Shown: in pieces, positions 54,974 to 64,000 of the stretch
Numbering within the stretch: the first letter of the stretch is position 1
Layout of the letters: every line of letters begins with the position of its first letter
Origin: G963704535 sp963704535
GTDB lineage: Bacteria > Chloroflexota > Chloroflexia > Chloroflexales > Roseiflexaceae
Assembly: GCA_963704535.1 (NCBI GenBank)
Contig: OY969916.1
Location: 3,782,001 to 3,846,000, forward strand
Reading direction: 5' to 3'
Length of the DNA stretch: 64,000 bases
Program-made: the position numbers and the translations under genes
Notes under the pieces: model-generated
What the model was told of the DNA's origin: nothing
Seen by the model: only the letters and a program-made list of their open reading frames with translations
Databases searched by the model: none

Positions 54974-56301
54974 CTGTAGTTTTGCAAAGTTGAACCACAC
55001 GCGCTCCTGTAGTAGGATAGCCCCATGCGGATCCGTGCCAGATGAATCACCACCAGGAGCGGGTATGCCAGCGATTGTTGAGTTCCCAAGCGTCGTGCAA
55101 GACCTCCTGGTCCAATACGCAGACCTGTTTGCCAACCAGCCCGAGCGCCAGCACTTCGCTGAGTATCTGACCGGCCTGTTCATTGCTGAACGCAAAACCG
55201 TCAGCGGTATCAACCGCGAGTTTGCAGTCACGACAGACCAGTCCTGCCTGAACCGCTGGATCACTGAGGTTGAGTGGGAGGAAAAGGCGCTCAACCAGCG
55301 GCGCCTCGAGCTGCTGCAACGCGACTCTGCCACCCACTACACCAAGAATGGCGTCATCGCGATTGATAACACCCTCATCGATCACGACGGCAAGCTGATT
55401 GAAGATGTCGGCTGGTTCTGGGATCATGCTGAGAAGCGGCACCTGATTGCCCACGACTACTTGATCGCCAACTACGTCTGCGCTTCCGGCAAGCACTATC
55501 CGCTGGAGTTCCGCCGCTTTCGCAAGAAGGACACCTGTGCCGCCACAGGCAGTCTCTTCAAGAACCACACCGTCCTGTGTCAAGAACTGGTCGATTGGGT
55601 CGTGGAACAGAACATACCGGGCGATTTCACCTTCGATAGTTACTTCACCCATGCCGACATTCTCAACCACATCGACGGTTATGGCCGCAATTACGTCGGT
55701 GATCTGAAGTTCAATCGTACTATCAACGTCGATGGACGCGACTGGAAAGCCAGTGAATGGGTGAAGGCCGAACTGGGACCGCTGTGTCGGCGCAAAACGA
55801 CCGTCGACGGCAAAGAGCAATGGTACTTCACCAAAAGTATTCGCATTCCGGGCGTCACGCACACGGTGCGGATTGTGGTGCTGTGGAAAGGGCAACGGGA
55901 TGCCGAACCACGCAAGATCTTGATTACCAATCGCACCTATTGGGAAGTGCATCGCATCCTCAAGACGTATCGCAAACGCTGGACAGGAACGGAGACCTTC
56001 CATCGGGACGGGAAGCAGCATCTCGGCATGGGCGATTGTCAGCTCAGGAAGGGCGAGAGCCAGACACGGCATATGTATCTCGTATTCCTGGCGTACAGCG
56101 CCTTGATGACCCAGTTGCGGCACGACCGTGCGCAGGAATGGGCTCAGGCACGCCTAATGACCATCGGCGAGTCCTGTCGCGCCATGTCTCGCGAGACCTT
56201 GGGCAAAACGATCGCCTGGGTGGTTGAGCAGGTTCAGCAAGGGCAGAGTCTGTCCGATATCAAGGCCCATTTGGCCCTACCCTAACTTTGCAAAACTACA
56301 G
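54974..56301 (+). mobile_element. IS701/IS4-like insertion sequence nested in the ISL2-like element
   Basis: 1328 bp with perfect 18-bp terminal inverted repeats CTGTAGTTTTGCAAAGTT and 5-bp target duplication TTCAT (54969-54973 and 56302-56306). Intact transposase inside, so this is the youngest layer. Confidence 0.93.
55065..56285 (+). CDS. IS701/IS4-superfamily transposase
   Basis: 406 aa. ATG 55065 (MPAIVEFPSVVQDLLVQYAD) follows AGGAGCGGGT. DDE residues are likely in VIAIDNTLIDHDGK, DFTFDSYFTHADIL and the Y-R-E-K motif YRKRWTGTETFHRDGKQHLG. Complete. An apparently longer frame starting at 54390 merges it with the nuclease and ISL2 fragments and is artificial. Confidence 0.9.
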   Translation: MPAIVEFPSVVQDLLVQYADLFANQPERQHFAEYLTGLFIAERKTVSGINREFAVTTDQSCLNRWITEVEWEEKALNQRRLELLQRDSATHYTKNGVIAIDNTLIDHDGKLIEDVGWFWDHAEKRHLIAHDYLIANYVCASGKHYPLEFRRFRKKDTCAATGSLFKNHTVLCQELVDWVVEQNIPGDFTFDSYFTHADILNHIDGYGRNYVGDLKFNRTINVDGRDWKASEWVKAELGPLCRRKTTVDGKEQWYFTKSIRIPGVTHTVRIVVLWKGQRDAEPRKILITNRTYWEVHRILKTYRKRWTGTETFHRDGKQHLGMGDCQLRKGESQTRHMYLVFLAYSALMTQLRHDRAQEWAQARLMTIGESCRAMSRETLGKTIAWVVEQVQQGQSLSDIKAHLALP

Positions 56302-59300
56302 TTCATCCTCACCTATCTCAAGCAGAATGCTATCCAAGAGGTGCATGGGCAGCTCTTCGGCATGAGTCAGTCAAATGTCAGTAAATGGGTGCGGCTATTA
56401 CTGGATATTCTTGAACGATGCCTTGGCCGCCCAACGGCTGTTGCCAGCACGCAGCGCAGCAGAACTGGCAGCGCGGTTACGAGACGAAACGCTCGAACTC
56501 GATCCAGAGGCTCCCCTTTTTTCTGTCACGACGCTACAGAGCGACCGATAGCACGACCAAAAGATGCGGAGGAGCAGGAAATCTACTACAGCGGCAAGCA
56601 GAAAGACCATACCATCAAGAATGTGCTCATTGTGGATGCGGCTGGGCGTATTTGGTTTTTGAGCGCCACATATGCCGGCAAAGTTCACGATAAACGGATT
56701 GCGGATGAAGCCCAATATCGGCTGCCGGAAGGCAGCGTGTTGGGGCAAGATAGTGGATTTCAGGGTTTCACACTGCCGGATGTGTTCATCCTCCAACCAA
56801 AAAAGAAGCCACGCAACGGCACGCTGACCGAGGACGAGAAAGCAGAGAATCGCTGGATCTCGCACATCAGAGTGCTGGTCGAGCATAGTATCGGTGGTGT
56901 GAAAGTCTATCGGATAGTTCACGATGTAATTCGTCACTGGTGTCCTTCCATCCGCGATCAGGTAATGCAGATTTGCTGTGGCCTCTACAATCTGCGGCTA
57001 CGTCATCAGATGGCGGATACAAGCCTATCTGAATCTTGATAATGTCTAGTGAGAATTATCCGGTTGCGGATGCAATAGCTCAGAGGTGGTATGAGGGGAT
57101 TCCGCACGAAGCTGGAACGGAAAAATGGGCCTTTGCCTTTAGTGCAAAGAAAAAATGGCATGACAAGGTGGTGTCTGATGTAGACAAGATCGCCAAACTT
57201 CCACGCAAATATGACCTCATTTACTTCATCACGAATCAATTTGTTTCTGATAAAAAACGAGCAGAGACTGAACAAAAGTTGATAGCTTTGCACGGAATTG
57301 AGGTGCGAAATTCTAGACAGAACCTGGTTAGTGAGACGCACATGTGATCATGGACACGAAGAATTAGCAATAGACACGCTGCATATCCATGTACCTGTTA
57401 GACCTGAAGTTCGTTTGGGGCCACTTGACGCATCGAGAGAAGCAGAGCTTAATGCACTAGAAGAAAAGTTCAAACAACCGGAGAAATGTTATAGAACGAC
57501 GTATCAATTAATAGAGGATTATATTCAGGCTGCCAAGCTTTCACGAGGTATGGCCCATCCGAGACATCGTGTTTTCGGGTATTTGTCATACGCGAAACAG
57601 CTAGCCTACCAGACAAATAATGTTCAACAGATAATTCGTGTTATCTATAATGAGGCTTGGACGGCGTTCTGGTGGTTCGATGATGTTGATGAACTTAATA
57701 GAAGATATGATGAAATCGAACCCTTATGTCTGAAATCGATTTATATTTCGGATTTGGAACACTTACATAACTTATGGCAATTAATGTATACCTTTGTAAG
57801 AAGGGATTTATTGAAAATCGATAAGAAAAAGCCGAGTAAACGAACACATAATTTATTGCAATTAATCGAAGCATTCGCAACAAATGAGTCTAAGCCAAAT
57901 ACGGCACTTCATGCGCGTACGATAATGCATCTCACAAAATTACTGCTTGGAGCTACTGAAAAATCAGATATCGTCCGAGAAGAATTAACTAGGCTCAAGA
58001 TGTGTTTTAAGGAAATAGACGGTTTGGCTTCATATCCTGTTTTGTCATTTATTGAAGTTTTGGCTGAAATAGGTAATTCATTTTCTGATTATGTCGAGTA
58101 TGACGATATAATGGAAGATTTATGTATAATTGCGGCAAAGAGAGAAGGAGAAGTACAAGAGGGAACACTACTGTTTCAGCGTGGTATACAAAAGCTTGAG
58201 AAACGCAAGTACCTGGAAGCTTTGAAATTACTCGGCCGTGCCCGAGAAAAGTTTGTGAAAGATGAAGCACAGGCAGAAATGGTGCAAACTGCTATTGCTT
58301 GTGGAGTGGTATATGAAGCAATGGGATTATTGTGGGCAGCACGAATGGAGGTACTAGTAGCGGCATCTATTGCTCTTAGCAAGCTTGATTCGCAAGGTAT
58401 AATACCACATATTGCATTAACCTGTACTCAGCGGATGATATGGCTAGAGCTTCAGTTTGGGCGAATCCCTTGCGTTCTCGAATGGTATCGGCTTAGTGTG
58501 GCTCTGGCAAGGGCACTAGAATTAGATGATGAAGAGGATGTGGCATTTGAGAACCAACGTGCATTGCAAGATGCAGTGTTGGGGATTTTGATGTTAAGGC
58601 TGAAACCGGAGGAATTGATACATTTTGAGATACTCCCCGCTATTTTAGATGAATTACAACTATTCTCGGCAAGTGCTGCCCTCCTCTATGGTCTTGGACA
58701 TGAAGAAGTGCTGCGTGAAGAGGGGTTGTTCACATCCCAAGATAGTAAGAGTGATGTTCTAAATTTCTTTGTTCGCCTGAGAGATCAACCTGCAAGTTCT
58801 GACCTGCCTGATAAACCAATCTTTCACGCACAACGACAAACATTGTATGTAACTATTTTGATGGGCTGTAGGGTAGAGATTTCTGTTCAGAACTCTTTCG
58901 ACTGTCTCAGTCTTGCTGAGAATATACTCGCTGTACTAGAGGCTTTCCTTGCCACTATCGATTATTCCGACTTCGCCTTTTATCGACCGAGTTTGCGAAT
59001 TACCATAGAACAATCTGAATATGTGTCGTTCCCTGGATACGCGTGGATTAATGAGGCAATAACCGGAAAAGCAGTCGAAATACGAATTAATAACTCAACC
59101 AGCTATTATCGAGATCTAATGGTGCGCTCTCAAGCTGAGTTTAGAGATTGGCTGGTGGAGATACTATCTCTTGTTCTCGGCGCTGCTACAATTCCCCGAG
59201 ACAGTAATGTAGAAAATCCGCTCGAAAAGCTTGCGAAAGAGGGTGCCTTTTCACGAGCATTATCGTTTTCTCCCACATCAATTTGGCTTAATAATGTTTT

Positions 59301-60036
59301 GGGTGACAAACCAAAATATGCCATCTCTGCTTGGACTAAACCGGAAGACCAGAAAGTATATCACTTGAAGCGCAGGGAGGCTTGGGATATCTCTGTTCCG
59401 GTTTTGTCAAATCAGATCCAAGATGATACGAAAGATTTATCAAGCAAATTTACATACGACCGAAACGTAATCAAACATAAGGATCATCTTGTTTTATCCC
59501 ATGTCAACATCGATTTGTGGAATAAAGCTAAATGGGGAGGGACCGGGTTCATATATGTACCCGATGGTAGCGACGAGCCTATGCTTGGTGTAATTTTTGG
59601 TGATTACGAGATTGGAAAACAGATATTTCGAGAATGGCAGCAGAGCATTGGCGAAGTGGATGAATTTGAGGAGCTACGTGTTTCGATTATTCAAGATATA
59701 GAACCAAATTCGCCAAAATATAAAGTTGTGATTGGTACAGAGGTTGACAACGTATTGAAGCGGCGTGGGCAAGAACACACAGCGACAACCAAAATGTTTG
59801 TTATGATGTCTCGAATTAACACTATGGAGCCAGATCCCAATTCCAAGTACTTGGAGAATTTCAAGAGGCTATATGGTATTCACGGTTGCTATCGTATTAT
59901 ACCATGTGGCAATTTTAATGGGAGAGCTTTTGATTTTGCCCCCGAGCTTTCAATTCTCAAAAAAAAGATCCACTTTCGGGACTTGAAAGACATAACCCAA
60001 AATGATCTCGACATAGTAGCGTTGCGCGATGTTTAG

Positions 60037-60512
60037 TCTAACCTTTTCATAAAGACATGAAAGGATCGTCGTGATCCGACATAGTAGACTTTATCAAGAT
60101 GTAAGTAATTGATCCTCTAGCATTTTGATGACAAAGACGACTTGCCATTAGCGGAATTTACCACCGTACAGGCTAGTTTTCCATTACAATATCGTTGCGA
60201 CGAGCCTTCTATTCCCATAATCCCTATTTCCGGTCCAGTTCCACGATGTTACGTTCTATGGCCCAATTTCGCACGAATGCTCCATAGCGCAAGCGCCACC
60301 ACCACGAATGAAAATACTGTGCTATCCTCACTTCAGACCATGTGCGTGTCAGACGTCGACAACGATCTGGTGCCGGGGAGTCCGGGCACGAATGTGATCT
60401 AGCGCCTGTAGGTATCACCGTCTGTTGCCCCATCTTTTTGGGAGCACGCAAGGGAAACTCTTACTTGTTGACCCAGGCGCTCCGTGCATGGTCACGTTGC
60501 AAGGAGGTCAGG
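60037..60512. other. Non-coding spacer, probably includes IS110 left flank
   Basis: 476 bp with no supported gene. The part next to the transposase (about 60380-60512) probably belongs to the IS110 element and could encode its bridge RNA. Element borders not identified. Confidence 0.35.
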
Positions 60513-61757
60513 ATGCACATCTTGTATCAGCGCTGTTGTGGTTTGGACGTGCATAAACAGCGGGTCAGCGCCTGCTTGTTACTGCCGGGCAATGATCGTC
60601 GTCAGCAGAAGGTTGCACGCTCCTTTGGGACCACCACCAGCCAACTCCAAGCCCTCAAGGAGTGGTTAGTCGCAGCAGACTGCACTCACGTCGCCATGGA
60701 AAGCACCGGGCCATACTGGAAACCAGTCTACAACATCTTGGAAGACAGCTTTACTCTGATCCTGGCGAATGCCCAACACATTAAGGCCCTACCAGGACGC
60801 AAGACCGATGTTGGTGATGCCGAATGGATTGCAGATCTGCTCCAGCATGGTCTGATACGCAGTAGTTTCATTCCATCGCGACCCCTGCGTGAACTGCGCG
60901 AACTGACCCGCTATCGCAAAACCTTGATCCAAGAACGCTCCGCAGAAATCAACCGGGTGCAGAAAGTGCTGGAGGGAGCCAATATCAAACTCGGCTCAGT
61001 CGCAACCAATGTTTTGGGGGTGTCTGGACGGGCGATGCTGGATGCGCTGGTCAACGGCACCACAGATAGTAACGTTTTAGCCGACTTGGCTCAGGGCAGG
61101 TTGCGCAAGAAGATACCCGAACTCCAAGCCGCCTTGAACGGGCTGATCGCAGATCATCAACGCTTCGTGCTGGGCCAACAGTTAGCGCATATTGATAGTT
61201 TGAACGCGATGATCGTCACGTGCAGCGCTGAGATAGAGCAGCGCTTTGCCGACCATCAGGAGCTGATCAGACGGCTCTGCACGATACCGGGGGTCGGGCA
61301 ACGAACAGCCGAAACGCTGCTGGCAGAGATTGGTACGGATATGAGTCGCTTTCCGAGTGCCAAACATCTGGCCTCCTGGGCTGGTTTGTGTCCAGGCAAT
61401 CACGAGAGCGCGGGGAAGCGTAAATCAGGCAAAACGCGCAAAGGCAGCCGCTGGTTGCGGGAAGCGTTAGTAGAGGCGGCACGAGCTGCGGCACGAACCC
61501 GCACCACCTACTTGGCAGCCCAATATCATCGTTTAGCTGCACGACGAGGCGGTAACAAGGCCGCCGTGGCGGTCGCACATACGATTCTGGTCATCAGCTA
61601 TCATCTCATCCGTGATGGAGGCGAGTACGAAGATTTGGGGGCGACGTACTACGACGAAATGGATCGCGAGCGAGTTCAGCGGCGTTTAGTGCGCCGTCTT
61701 GAAGCGATGGGCTGTCGGGTCACGCTCGAACCAGACCAGCCGGCAGCAACAGCATAA
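60513..61757 (+). CDS. IS110-family transposase (second, unrelated copy)
   Basis: 414 aa. The start at 60513 (MHILYQRCCGLDVHKQRVSA) follows AAGGAGGTCAGG. DEDD residues in GLDVHKQ, AMESTGPYWKPVY and KTDVGDAEWIADLL; the C-terminal part shows LCTIPGVGQRTAETLLAEIG and LASWAGLCPGNHESAGKRKS. Clearly diverged from the 1877-3280 copy. Complete, between the broken nuclease and NACHT genes. Confidence 0.93.
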   Translation: MHILYQRCCGLDVHKQRVSACLLLPGNDRRQQKVARSFGTTTSQLQALKEWLVAADCTHVAMESTGPYWKPVYNILEDSFTLILANAQHIKALPGRKTDVGDAEWIADLLQHGLIRSSFIPSRPLRELRELTRYRKTLIQERSAEINRVQKVLEGANIKLGSVATNVLGVSGRAMLDALVNGTTDSNVLADLAQGRLRKKIPELQAALNGLIADHQRFVLGQQLAHIDSLNAMIVTCSAEIEQRFADHQELIRRLCTIPGVGQRTAETLLAEIGTDMSRFPSAKHLASWAGLCPGNHESAGKRKSGKTRKGSRWLREALVEAARAAARTRTTYLAAQYHRLAARRGGNKAAVAVAHTILVISYHLIRDGGEYEDLGATYYDEMDRERVQRRLVRRLEAMGCRVTLEPDQPAATA

Positions 61758-62656
61758 CGCTTCACAGTTGACAATTGATAACCCCAACGATGGCTCCTTC
61801 TGGTCTGCCGATGCTGGACGGAGGTGGGTCTGGAGAGGGTGTGTGCATTGGAAGAGGTTATTGCACCCCAAACGCCCTGCACAACCCGTATTTTCAAGGG
61901 AATCGTTGCCAGATCCCGATTATGGTTGAGCTTCGCTGGGAGGAAGTAGGAGTTGTTTCACGATAGCTAGGTGATCATCTACTGTTGCGACTTCGAGGCA
62001 ATCTAAGAGACAGGTAGTACTATCAAGATATGCTTCCAGCGTATGCAGCCATGCCGAAGTAAGAGAAATCGCATGAGCCACATTGTAGTCAGAACTTAAA
62101 AATTTGCCTGCCATATTAGATTGATTGTTTGTTTCGTAGGTAGCCATACGGAAACTAACTTCAATACTCGCGCGAGCACTGGCGATGGCATTGGCCAGGA
62201 CGTTGGCGCGGGCACTGGCACGGTCGCTCTTTACGGTGCGGGCCAGGTCAGTGGCGCGGGCACTGGCGCGGGCAAGGGCGACAGCGATGTCGCTGACACG
62301 GATATATTCGCTGGCACGGGCGAGATCGCTAGCGAGATCGCTGGTGACGTCGTTAGTGAATGCGCTGCTAAGGGCGGGACCATCGTCGCGGATGAGGGTA
62401 TCGTAGCCGGTAGATATCAACTGCCATAGTGCCTGGGTCATTGCCATTGCACGCATGCTGTAGTACGAAGTCGAGCTTATGGATTGTTGATATTGGGCTG
62501 CCCATTGCACGAAGGCAGTTAGCTCTTCACTGGTCTGTATCATTTCTTGCAATTGTACACACCATATGTTAAACAAGCGTGTAACATTGTGGTAGTCCAA
62601 CATACTAGTGGTAAGCAGAATCACTTCACGCCATCGCTTATCTGCTGCATGGGATA

Positions 62657-63621
62657 GGCTCTTTCTGCCAATCCGCTTTCCGGTATCAAGCCGCTGCGGC
62701 GGCATGCGAGAGGAGGCGAAGATAGCGTTCGATAAACGCCAGCTTGACCAGTCCCAAGTAGTTGAGTGCCAGCTTCTCGTAGCGCGTCGCGATCGCACGA
62801 CACTCTTTCAGCCAGCCCACGCACTGCTCGATCGTAGAGCGACGGCGATACAGCACGCAATCATAGGTCACTGGGCGACCAGGTTTTGGTTTTCCACTGC
62901 GCCGTTTGGGTGGAATGATTGGTTTGATACCACGCGAGCGCAACCAGTGGCGGATGCGCTGAGCGTCGTAGGCGCGGTCGGCCGCCAAGCGACGTGGTCG
63001 TCGTCGGATGCGTCCGCTAGCGCGTGGGATGGCCACCTGCTCCATCACGGTTTCGACCTGTGTTGATTCGTGAGTTTGCCCAGGCGTGAGACAGACATCG
63101 AGCGGCACGCCGTTGCCGTCACTCAGCAGATGGATTTTGGTGCTAAAGCCACCCACCGATCGTCCGAGTGCGTGGTTGCCGGGTTCGGAGTTGCCGTCAG
63201 GTCCGCTTTTTTCGGCTCCAGCAGCGGCGCGGTGGGCACGCACGATCGTGCTATCGAGCGACCATTGCTCCCAGTCGATAATGCCTTGTGCATCCAGTTT
63301 GGTTTGGAGCGTCTTGAGGATGCGATCCCAGATGCCGTTGCGGCGCCAGGTGGTGTAGCGGTCATAGATTGTTTTCCAGTTGCCATAGCGTTCAGGAATA
63401 TCGGGCCAGGGCGCGCCGGTGTGCAAACGCCAGAGGATGCCGTTGATAATCGGACGGTGCTCTTTGTAAGGATGACCAGTCTTGCCATCATTGGTCGGTA
63501 AATCTGGCTCAATCAGCGCATACTGTTCGTCAGTCAGTTCGTAGCGTGCCATCATTGCTCCGGTCTCATTATGGTAAACCTATAGTCTACCACAACCGCT
63601 ACCGGATTGTCAGAAAGAGCC
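62657..63621 (-). mobile_element. IS5-family (IS427-like) insertion sequence
   Basis: 965 bp. Terminal inverted repeats GGCTCTTTCTGCCAATCCG (left) and, inverted, GGCTCTTTCTGACAATCCG. Target duplication TA at 62655-62656 and 63622-63623. Confidence 0.85.
62686..63555 (-). CDS. IS5-family transposase
   Basis: 289 aa. N-terminal DUF4096-type region (ELTDEQYALIEPDLPTNDGK, GILWRLHTGAPWPDIPERYG), DDE residues in WSLDSTIVRAHRAAAGAEKS, LAADRAYDAQRIRHWLRSRG and RRRSTIEQCVGWLKECRAIA. One frame, complete. Either of two adjacent ATGs may start it. Confidence 0.93.
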   Translation of the reverse strand: MMARYELTDEQYALIEPDLPTNDGKTGHPYKEHRPIINGILWRLHTGAPWPDIPERYGNWKTIYDRYTTWRRNGIWDRILKTLQTKLDAQGIIDWEQWSLDSTIVRAHRAAAGAEKSGPDGNSEPGNHALGRSVGGFSTKIHLLSDGNGVPLDVCLTPGQTHESTQVETVMEQVAIPRASGRIRRRPRRLAADRAYDAQRIRHWLRSRGIKPIIPPKRRSGKPKPGRPVTYDCVLYRRRSTIEQCVGWLKECRAIATRYEKLALNYLGLVKLAFIERYLRLLSHAAAAA

Positions 63622-64000
63622 TACAACACCGTACAATATAGATGCCTCTGAGTGATCAGCAATATAGCGGGCGGCAAAGTATTCGTGAAAGGTCAGATGC
63701 GAGAAGCTGTAGATGCCATGTGCTCGCTCAATTATCAGCCCGTGCTGCGCTTCAATTGCGCGTAACACTGCCTCCCCATCGATGTCTTCTGTAGCATCTA
63801 TCGGTGGCAATCGCCGAAGAAAGCGGACAATACACTCCACCAGCTTGCGCTTGTGCATAAACAGTTCGCCACGCTCGAACGTTTCGGCGGCGAGTTCCAT
63901 GAGCAGTTGGCGTTTGTAGCCAAGTGACAGTTTGCGGTAAACTGTATCGCGTTGAATACGACGTGAGCTATCCCACTTCTTTAGCAGCGCATCGATCGCC

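Larger units (their letters stand above)
54756..57040 (+). pseudogene. ISL2-like transposase, interrupted and frameshifted
   Basis: Starts MPKFDTILQNERRLRAFTGL at 54756 and is cut at 54973. It resumes at 56307 as LTYLKQNAIQEVHGQLFGMS (helix-turn-helix), then shows two frame changes (near 56415 and 56520) and ends with DDE sequence (NVLIVDAAGRIWFLSATYAG, GQDSGFQGF, RVLVEHSIGGVK). Dead copy. Confidence 0.82.
54699..57047 (+). mobile_element. IS5-family (ISL2-like) insertion sequence, itself interrupted
   Basis: Terminal inverted repeats AGACATTATCAAGGTT at 54699 and, inverted with one mismatch, at 57032-57047. The 3-bp target duplication AGT at 54696-54698 and 57048-57050 fits the ANT rule of the ISL2 group. 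Without the nested element it is about 1016 bp. Confidence 0.87.
54447..60036 (+). pseudogene. Large PD-(D/E)XK-like nuclease/TPR defence-type gene, broken by nested IS and a frameshift
   Basis: The N-terminal 84 residues (start 54447 behind CGGAG; MSTIKFRPSDFMRARRPTLF) end at the nuclease motif GGGDSKVDS at 54698. After removal of the 2349-bp insertion and one copy of its AGT duplication the frame resumes at once as ENYPVADAIAQRWYEG, and AFAFSAKKKW supplies the Lys of the nuclease core. An extra A near 57310 shifts the frame once more (LHGIEVR / ILDRTWLV). About 900 further residues follow, AT-rich, with a helical TPR-like centre (LFQRGIQKLEKRKYLEALKL). Restored length about 1080 aa. The build suggests an antiphage nuclease, but the family is not identified with certainty. 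Confidence 0.8.
61920..64000 (-). pseudogene. NACHT-type NTPase, 3' part, interrupted by IS5 element
   Basis: Enters from the right edge (DSSRRIQRDTVYRKLSLGYK) and shows the post-NACHT signature AHGIYSFSHLTFHEYFAARY. It is cut at 63622 by the IS and resumes at 62656 in the same frame (SHAADKRWREVILLTTSMLD). The C-terminus is a striking Ala/Ser/Arg run (ALARASARATDLARTVKSDR, ASARANVLANAIASARAS), typical repeats of NACHT sensors. The P-loop lies beyond the window. Removal of the IS restores one open frame, so inactivation is recent. Confidence 0.84.

Noticed and set aside
54390..56285. One 631-codon open frame
   Set aside because: It fuses the nuclease N-terminus, the ISL2-like transposase start and a complete IS701-like transposase across two IS boundaries with target duplications; not a real protein.
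60142..60402. Small plus-strand frame before the IS110 transposase
   Set aside because: No ribosome site, no recognisable sequence, and overlapped by an equally poor minus-strand frame.

Overview
The window is mostly high-GC bacterial chromosome. The gene types, the STAND/CHAT signalling proteins, the large intergenic heptad repeats and the HrcA/CIRCE heat-shock operon together suggest a filamentous Chloroflexota (Chloroflexia-like) bacterium. That placement is an inference from gene style, not from a marker gene. At least five genes, including the normally essential dnaK, carry a single-base frameshift. Some of these may be assembly errors rather than true pseudogenes.

Layout. (1) 1-5.03 kb looks like the tail of an integron gene-cassette array: four attC-like imperfect palindromes, each ending in GTTRRRY, separate small unrelated genes (an aldo/keto reductase, unknown proteins). 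An IS110-type element sits inside one attC. (2) 5.1-31.2 kb is chromosomal metabolism: a methyltransferase remnant, a frameshifted epoxide hydrolase, pdxA / FAD monooxygenase / LarA-like genes, a sugar-dehydrogenase lipoprotein, an AhpD-like gene, a DUF3500 plus MsrQ-like pair, an ISH3-type IS with clear target duplication, dienelactone hydrolase, aminotransferase, F420-type LLM oxidoreductase, DUF2231, a sodium/proton antiporter fused to rhodanese, HD protein, rlmB, a dead vapBC and the dnaJ-dnaK-grpE-hrcA operon behind a perfect CIRCE operator. (3) 31.4-41.1 kb carries an ABC ATPase and then a conflict/cell-death-like cluster: nucleoside phosphorylase, TPR-CHAT caspase-like protease, a tiny secreted Gly-rich peptide, an NB-ARC/TPR STAND NTPase, a sigma-70-like factor and a zinc-finger protein. 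(4) 41.3-51.3 kb is housekeeping (VOC, WYL regulator, solA-like, pyrH, DUF1786, lipoprotein, GT-C glycosyltransferase, radical SAM, SPFH protein). (5) 51.29 kb to the end is an integrated mobile element. A large serine integrase abuts a truncated SPFH gene, followed by a DUF2958-type plasmid protein, a PD-(D/E)XK-like nuclease gene broken by one IS nested inside another, an IS110 element, and a NACHT gene broken by an IS5 element.

The most notable signals are two genes in which an in-frame UGA sits exactly at a redox Cys position (CxxU in the AhpD-like protein, CTU in the rhodanese domain). Each is followed at the right distance by a stem-loop that fits a bacterial SECIS. Two independent cases within 12 kb argue that this organism inserts selenocysteine. 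Other unusual structure includes families of palindromes built from sequence-diverse 7-bp tandem repeats (one inside a coding gene) and a three-copy perfect hairpin element whose arms covary.
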